DNA from: an uncultured Bacteroidia bacterium
Lineage (GTDB): Bacteria; Bacteroidota; Bacteroidia; Bacteroidales; CAJPTX01
NCBI GenBank assembly: GCA_947252645.1
Contig: CAMXWF010000022.1
Span: 1 to 17,968 of the forward strand
Length of the DNA: 17,968 nucleotides
Reading direction: 5' to 3'
The notes below the pieces were generated by a model. It had not been told where the DNA came from and searched no databases. It saw only the letters and a list, made by a program, of their open reading frames with translations. A program made the position numbers and the translations under genes. Every line of letters begins with the position of its first letter. Positions within the stretch are counted from its first letter, which is position 1. Shown piece after piece: positions 15,186-17,968 of this stretch.

Positions 15186-15816
15186 TGGGTCTCTGTTCTC
15201 GAAGAAGAATCTCCAGCTGGTCACAGCCCCGATAGGGGATAGGAATCCTATTACCGTGTTAGTGCTGGGCGTTTGCTCCACGCTGGCCGTGACGGCTAAG
15301 ATGAAGCCTGCGCTGGTCATGGCGCTCTCGGTGACTGTGGTGACGGCCATCTCAAACCTTGTGCTTTCGCTGCTACGCAAGACCATCCCCAATCGGATAC
15401 GTATCATTGTGCAGCTGGTGGTGGTGGCAGCGCTGGTCATCTTGGTTGACCAGCTCCTGAAGGCCTATGTGCCCGATGTGAGTAAGCAGCTTTCGGTATT
15501 TGTTGGGCTGATAATCACTAACTGTATCGTTATGGGTCGCATTGAGGCCTTTGCCCTAGGCAACAAGCCGTGGCCCTCGTTCCTTGATGGGGTGGGCAAT
15601 GGCATAGGCTACGGCATGATTCTTTTGATTGTTGCCTTCTTTCGCGAGTTCTTCGGCTCTGGGCAGCTGTTCGGCTATTCCGTGATTCCGCAGAGCTTCT
15701 ATGAGGCCGGTTACGTGAACAATGGATTCTTCATCATGCCCCCAATGGCACTTATTTTGGTCGGTGTGGTGATCTGGGTGCAGCGTGCACACAGTAAAAA
15801 GCTCCAGGAGCAGTAG
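15178..15816 (+). CDS. nqrD: Na+-translocating NADH:quinone reductase subunit D
   Basis: A 212-residue membrane protein of the NqrD/RnfE family, starting at ATG 15178 with a strong AAGGAGGG 7 bases upstream. It has about six helices (ITVLVLGVCSTLAVTA, IRIIVQLVVVAALVILVDQL, YGMILLIVAFFREFFGSGQL). Cys33 (LGVCST) and Cys116 (ITNCIVMGR) lie in helices and correspond to the pair that, with NqrE, holds an intramembrane 2Fe-2S centre. It overlaps nqrC, which indicates translational coupling. A 59-base gap, the widest inside the operon, separates it from nqrE. Confidence 0.96.
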   Translation: MSSGSLFSKKNLQLVTAPIGDRNPITVLVLGVCSTLAVTAKMKPALVMALSVTVVTAISNLVLSLLRKTIPNRIRIIVQLVVVAALVILVDQLLKAYVPDVSKQLSVFVGLIITNCIVMGRIEAFALGNKPWPSFLDGVGNGIGYGMILLIVAFFREFFGSGQLFGYSVIPQSFYEAGYVNNGFFIMPPMALILVGVVIWVQRAHSKKLQEQ

Positions 15817-15875
15817 CCCACGGCCCTCTGCCGCATACGACAACGGGAATTGCGTCCCTATTAGGGTAACATGAT

Positions 15876-16493
15876 ATGGATAACTTACTGAATATCTTCG
15901 TAAAGTCCATCTTCGTTGACAATATGATCTTTGCCTACTTTTTGGGCATGTGTTCATATTTGGCTGTGTCGAAGACGGTCAAAACTTCAACGGGCTTGGG
16001 GGTGGCCGTGGTATTCGTGCTAATGCTCACCGTGCCGCTTAACTATTTGCTCTACAAGTATGTGCTGGCGGATGGGGCTTTAGGGTGGCTCGATCCGCGC
16101 CTTGCGAGCGTGGATTTGAGTTTTCTCTCCTTTATCATATTCATAGCGGTCATTGCCTCCTTTACGCAGTTGGTGGAGATGATTGTGGAGCGCTACGCCC
16201 CAACTCTCTACAATCAACTGGGGATATTTCTGCCGCTCATTGCGGTGAATTGCGCCATTCTTGGGGCTTCGCTCTTCATGCAGCAGCGCAATTACGCCAA
16301 CGTGGCCGAGGCTACGGTATATGGGCTTGGTTCGGGGCTAGGCTGGTTTTTAGCCATTGTGGCTCTGGCGGCCATACGCGAGCGCATGAAATACTCCAAT
16401 GTTCCCGCCCCGCTCAAGGGGATAGGTATAGCTTTTATCCTTACGGGCTTGATGGGCATGGCTTTCATGTCGTTCATGGGCATAAAGCTCTAG
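15876..16493 (+). CDS. nqrE: Na+-translocating NADH:quinone reductase subunit E
   Basis: A 205-residue membrane protein of the NqrE/RnfA family. It starts MDNLLNIFVKSIFVDNMIFA, as family members do; an ATG five bases upstream (15871) is in another frame. About six helices are visible. Cys26 (YFLGMCSYLAV) and Cys126 (IAVNCAILGAS) are the conserved pair expected to share the 2Fe-2S centre with the NqrD cysteines at the membrane midpoint. It ends GLMGMAFMSFMGIKL. It lies between nqrD and nqrF. Confidence 0.96.
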   Translation: MDNLLNIFVKSIFVDNMIFAYFLGMCSYLAVSKTVKTSTGLGVAVVFVLMLTVPLNYLLYKYVLADGALGWLDPRLASVDLSFLSFIIFIAVIASFTQLVEMIVERYAPTLYNQLGIFLPLIAVNCAILGASLFMQQRNYANVAEATVYGLGSGLGWFLAIVALAAIRERMKYSNVPAPLKGIGIAFILTGLMGMAFMSFMGIKL

Positions 16494-16529
16494 CGCAGGG
16501 CTATTAGAAACGCATTATACTTGCAAGAC

Positions 16530-17792
16530 ATGCTGTTACTATCAGTTGATGCCACGGTCGTTTGGCTGGCTGTGGTGGTGTTTTTACTTGTAGTGCTGCT
16601 GCTTGTGGCGGTGCTCCTCTACGCACGCAGGCGTTTGGTGCCTGCTGGCAAGGTGAAGCTTTCCATCAATGAGGGACAGAAGGTGCTGGATGTGGAGCGT
16701 GGCAATTCGCTTCTTTCCACGCTGGTCTCCCAGAATATTTTCCTCCCTTCCGCGTGTGGAGGAGGTGGTACCTGTGGCACTTGCCGCTGCCAGGTGACTG
16801 CGGGTGCTGGCTCTATACTCCCAACTGAGGTGGGCTTTTTCACCCGTAAGGAGCAGCTCAACCATTGGCGTTTGGCCTGCCAGGTCAAGGTGAAAAACGA
16901 TCTTGAGCTGGCAGTTCCTGAGTCTGTGCTGGGCGTGAAGAAGTGGGAGTGCGAGGTGATTTCCAATAGGAGCGTGGCCACGTTTATCAAAGAGTTCGTG
17001 GTGCACTTGCCCCAAGGCGAGACCCTCAACTTCAAATCTGGCGGCTACATACAAATCTATGCCCCAGCCGTTACTGTAGATTACAAGGACATAGAGGTGG
17101 ATGAACGCTTCAAGGGTTCGTGGGATCATTTCAAGATGTGGGATCTCAAGATGGTTAACCCTGAGCCCTGTTACAGGGCATACTCCATGGCCAACCATCC
17201 TGCAGAGAATAGCATCATCATGCTGAATGTGCGCATCGCTACGCCTCCGTTCGACAGAGTCCATGGTGGTTTTCAGAAGCTCAATCCAGGTATTCTCTCC
17301 TCGTACATTTTCTCCCGCAAGCCTGGCGACAAGGTGAGTATTTCGGGACCCTACGGTTCGTTCTTCCTTGAGGAGGGGACTCAGAATGAGATGATGTTCA
17401 TCGGGGGCGGTGCTGGTATGGCGCCTATGCGCTCCCATTTGTTCCACCTCTTCAAGACACTCAAGACCAAGCGTAAGGTCTCCTTTTGGTATGGCGCGCG
17501 GTCGCGGCAGGAGATCTTTTACCAGGAGGATTACGAGGAATTGGCGAGGGAGTTTCCTAACTTTAAGTTCGTCATAGCCCTTTCTTCGCCGCTTCCCTCT
17601 GATAATTGGACGGGGCCTGTTGGCAACATCCACCAAGTCATCTATGATCAGTATCTCAAGAACCATGAGAGTCCCGAGGATATCGAGTATTACCTTTGTG
17701 GGCCGCCCATGATGACACTTTCAGTGCGCAAAATGCTCTACGATTTGGGCGTGGAGGATAACATGGTTCACTTCGATAATTTCGGAGGATAG
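16530..17792 (+). CDS. nqrF: Na+-translocating NADH:quinone reductase subunit F (NADH-oxidising)
   Basis: A 420-residue protein from ATG 16530 (a TTG at 16521 is a weaker alternative). An N-terminal membrane helix (VVWLAVVVFLLVVLLLVAVL) is followed by a plant-type 2Fe-2S ferredoxin domain with Cys76, Cys82 and Cys85 in ACGGGGTCGTCRC and Cys117 in LACQ. The FAD site is RAYSMAN (216-222). The NADH-binding region is GGGAGMAPMRSHL (from about 292) with YLCGPPMM near the end. The protein ends HFDNFGG, the family terminus. NqrF takes electrons from NADH and passes them through FAD and 2Fe-2S into the complex. It is the last gene of the operon; no apbE flavin-transferase gene is in this window. Confidence 0.97.
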   Translation: MLLLSVDATVVWLAVVVFLLVVLLLVAVLLYARRRLVPAGKVKLSINEGQKVLDVERGNSLLSTLVSQNIFLPSACGGGGTCGTCRCQVTAGAGSILPTEVGFFTRKEQLNHWRLACQVKVKNDLELAVPESVLGVKKWECEVISNRSVATFIKEFVVHLPQGETLNFKSGGYIQIYAPAVTVDYKDIEVDERFKGSWDHFKMWDLKMVNPEPCYRAYSMANHPAENSIIMLNVRIATPPFDRVHGGFQKLNPGILSSYIFSRKPGDKVSISGPYGSFFLEEGTQNEMMFIGGGAGMAPMRSHLFHLFKTLKTKRKVSFWYGARSRQEIFYQEDYEELAREFPNFKFVIALSSPLPSDNWTGPVGNIHQVIYDQYLKNHESPEDIEYYLCGPPMMTLSVRKMLYDLGVEDNMVHFDNFGG

Positions 17793-17803
17793 TATTACCT
17801 TTG
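17772..17803 (+). promoter_or_regulatory. Predicted promoter of tRNA-Ser
   Basis: TTCG (17772-17775) and TACCTTTG (17796-17803) are 20 bases apart. This matches TTTG-n19/21-TAnnTTTG with one mismatch in the -33 box. It overlaps the end of nqrF, so the tRNA could be transcribed independently. A start near 17811 would leave a leader of about 58 bases. Confidence 0.6.
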
Positions 17804-17868
17804 CGCTGTGAGAATCTCTGGAGTTTGCCTTCTGGCTTTCATCCGTGGTTCTTGTGGTGCGAGGGTGA

Positions 17869-17956
17869 GGAGAGATGGCCGAGCGGTCGAAGGCGCGCGC
17901 CTGGAAAGTGCGTATACCCCAAAAGGGTATCCAGGGTTCGAATCCCTGTCTCTCCG
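17869..17956 (+). tRNA. tRNA-Ser (anticodon GGA)
   Basis: An 88-base class II tRNA. The acceptor stem pairs GGAGAGA (17869-17875) with TCTCTCC (17949-17955), followed by discriminator G. The anticodon stem is CGCGC/GTGCG around the loop CTGGAAA, giving anticodon GGA at 17903-17905, which reads UCC and UCU serine codons. The long variable arm contains the stem TACCCC-AAAA-GGGTA. The T arm is CAGGG-TTCGAAT-CCCTG. The 3' CCA is not encoded. Confidence 0.97.
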
Positions 17957-17968
17957 CGGGGCATGCTC

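Noticed and set aside
16584..17666. 360-codon open frame antisense to nqrF
   Set aside because: It lies entirely within nqrF on the opposite strand and has no recognisable domain; long antisense frames are common in G+C-rich genes.
1..17968. CRISPR array, prophage genes or a riboswitch
   Set aside because: No regularly spaced repeats, phage structural genes or recognisable riboswitch core were seen on either strand.

Overview
The window looks like chromosomal DNA from a Bacteroidales bacterium, most likely Porphyromonas or a close relative, of moderate to high G+C. Three things point there. Promoters have the Bacteroidetes -7 form TAnnTTTG (TACCTTTG occurs before nqrA and before the tRNA). 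Several proteins belong to families typical of the phylum: a DUF4783 protein, a PorT-like outer-membrane barrel and an Ig-like lipoprotein. A complete six-gene Na+-NQR operon is also present. The species call is inference.

Layout. (1) 1-1497, minus: a DUF438/hemerythrin-like/PAS protein, cut by the window edge. (2) About 1727-5136: an accessory island. Two decayed direct repeats of about 620-630 bp (A, 1727-2345; B, 4506-5136) carry remnants of an IS256/Mutator-type transposase, both read on the minus strand. They flank a type II restriction-modification pair: a full-length C5 cytosine methyltransferase followed by a PD-(D/E)XK endonuclease gene with an in-frame TGA. The arrangement resembles an old composite transposon or recombination-derived island. 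(3) 5190-10974, minus: a cell-envelope cluster read as TPR protein, Ig-like lipoprotein, thiamine-binding YqgV-type protein, outer-membrane barrel and RlpA-SPOR protein. The last three are joined by 4-base start/stop overlaps. (4) 11186-11587, plus: a secreted DUF4783 protein, divergent from the TPR gene. (5) 11866-17792, plus: nqrABCDEF, encoding the Na+-pumping NADH:quinone oxidoreductase, behind a TACCTTTG promoter. (6) 17869-17956, plus: tRNA-Ser(GGA) with its own TACCTTTG promoter.

How they work together. The nqr genes encode one membrane complex that oxidises NADH, reduces quinone and exports Na+. NqrF carries the 2Fe-2S and FAD sites, NqrC and NqrB the covalent-FMN threonines, and NqrD and NqrE one conserved membrane cysteine pair each. 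The minus-strand cluster encodes exported or envelope proteins apart from the small cytosolic YqgV-type protein. The part most worth a second look is the repeat-flanked restriction-modification island: its repeats share a nearly identical 101-bp core inside more diverged sequence, and its nuclease gene appears to be decaying or recoded.
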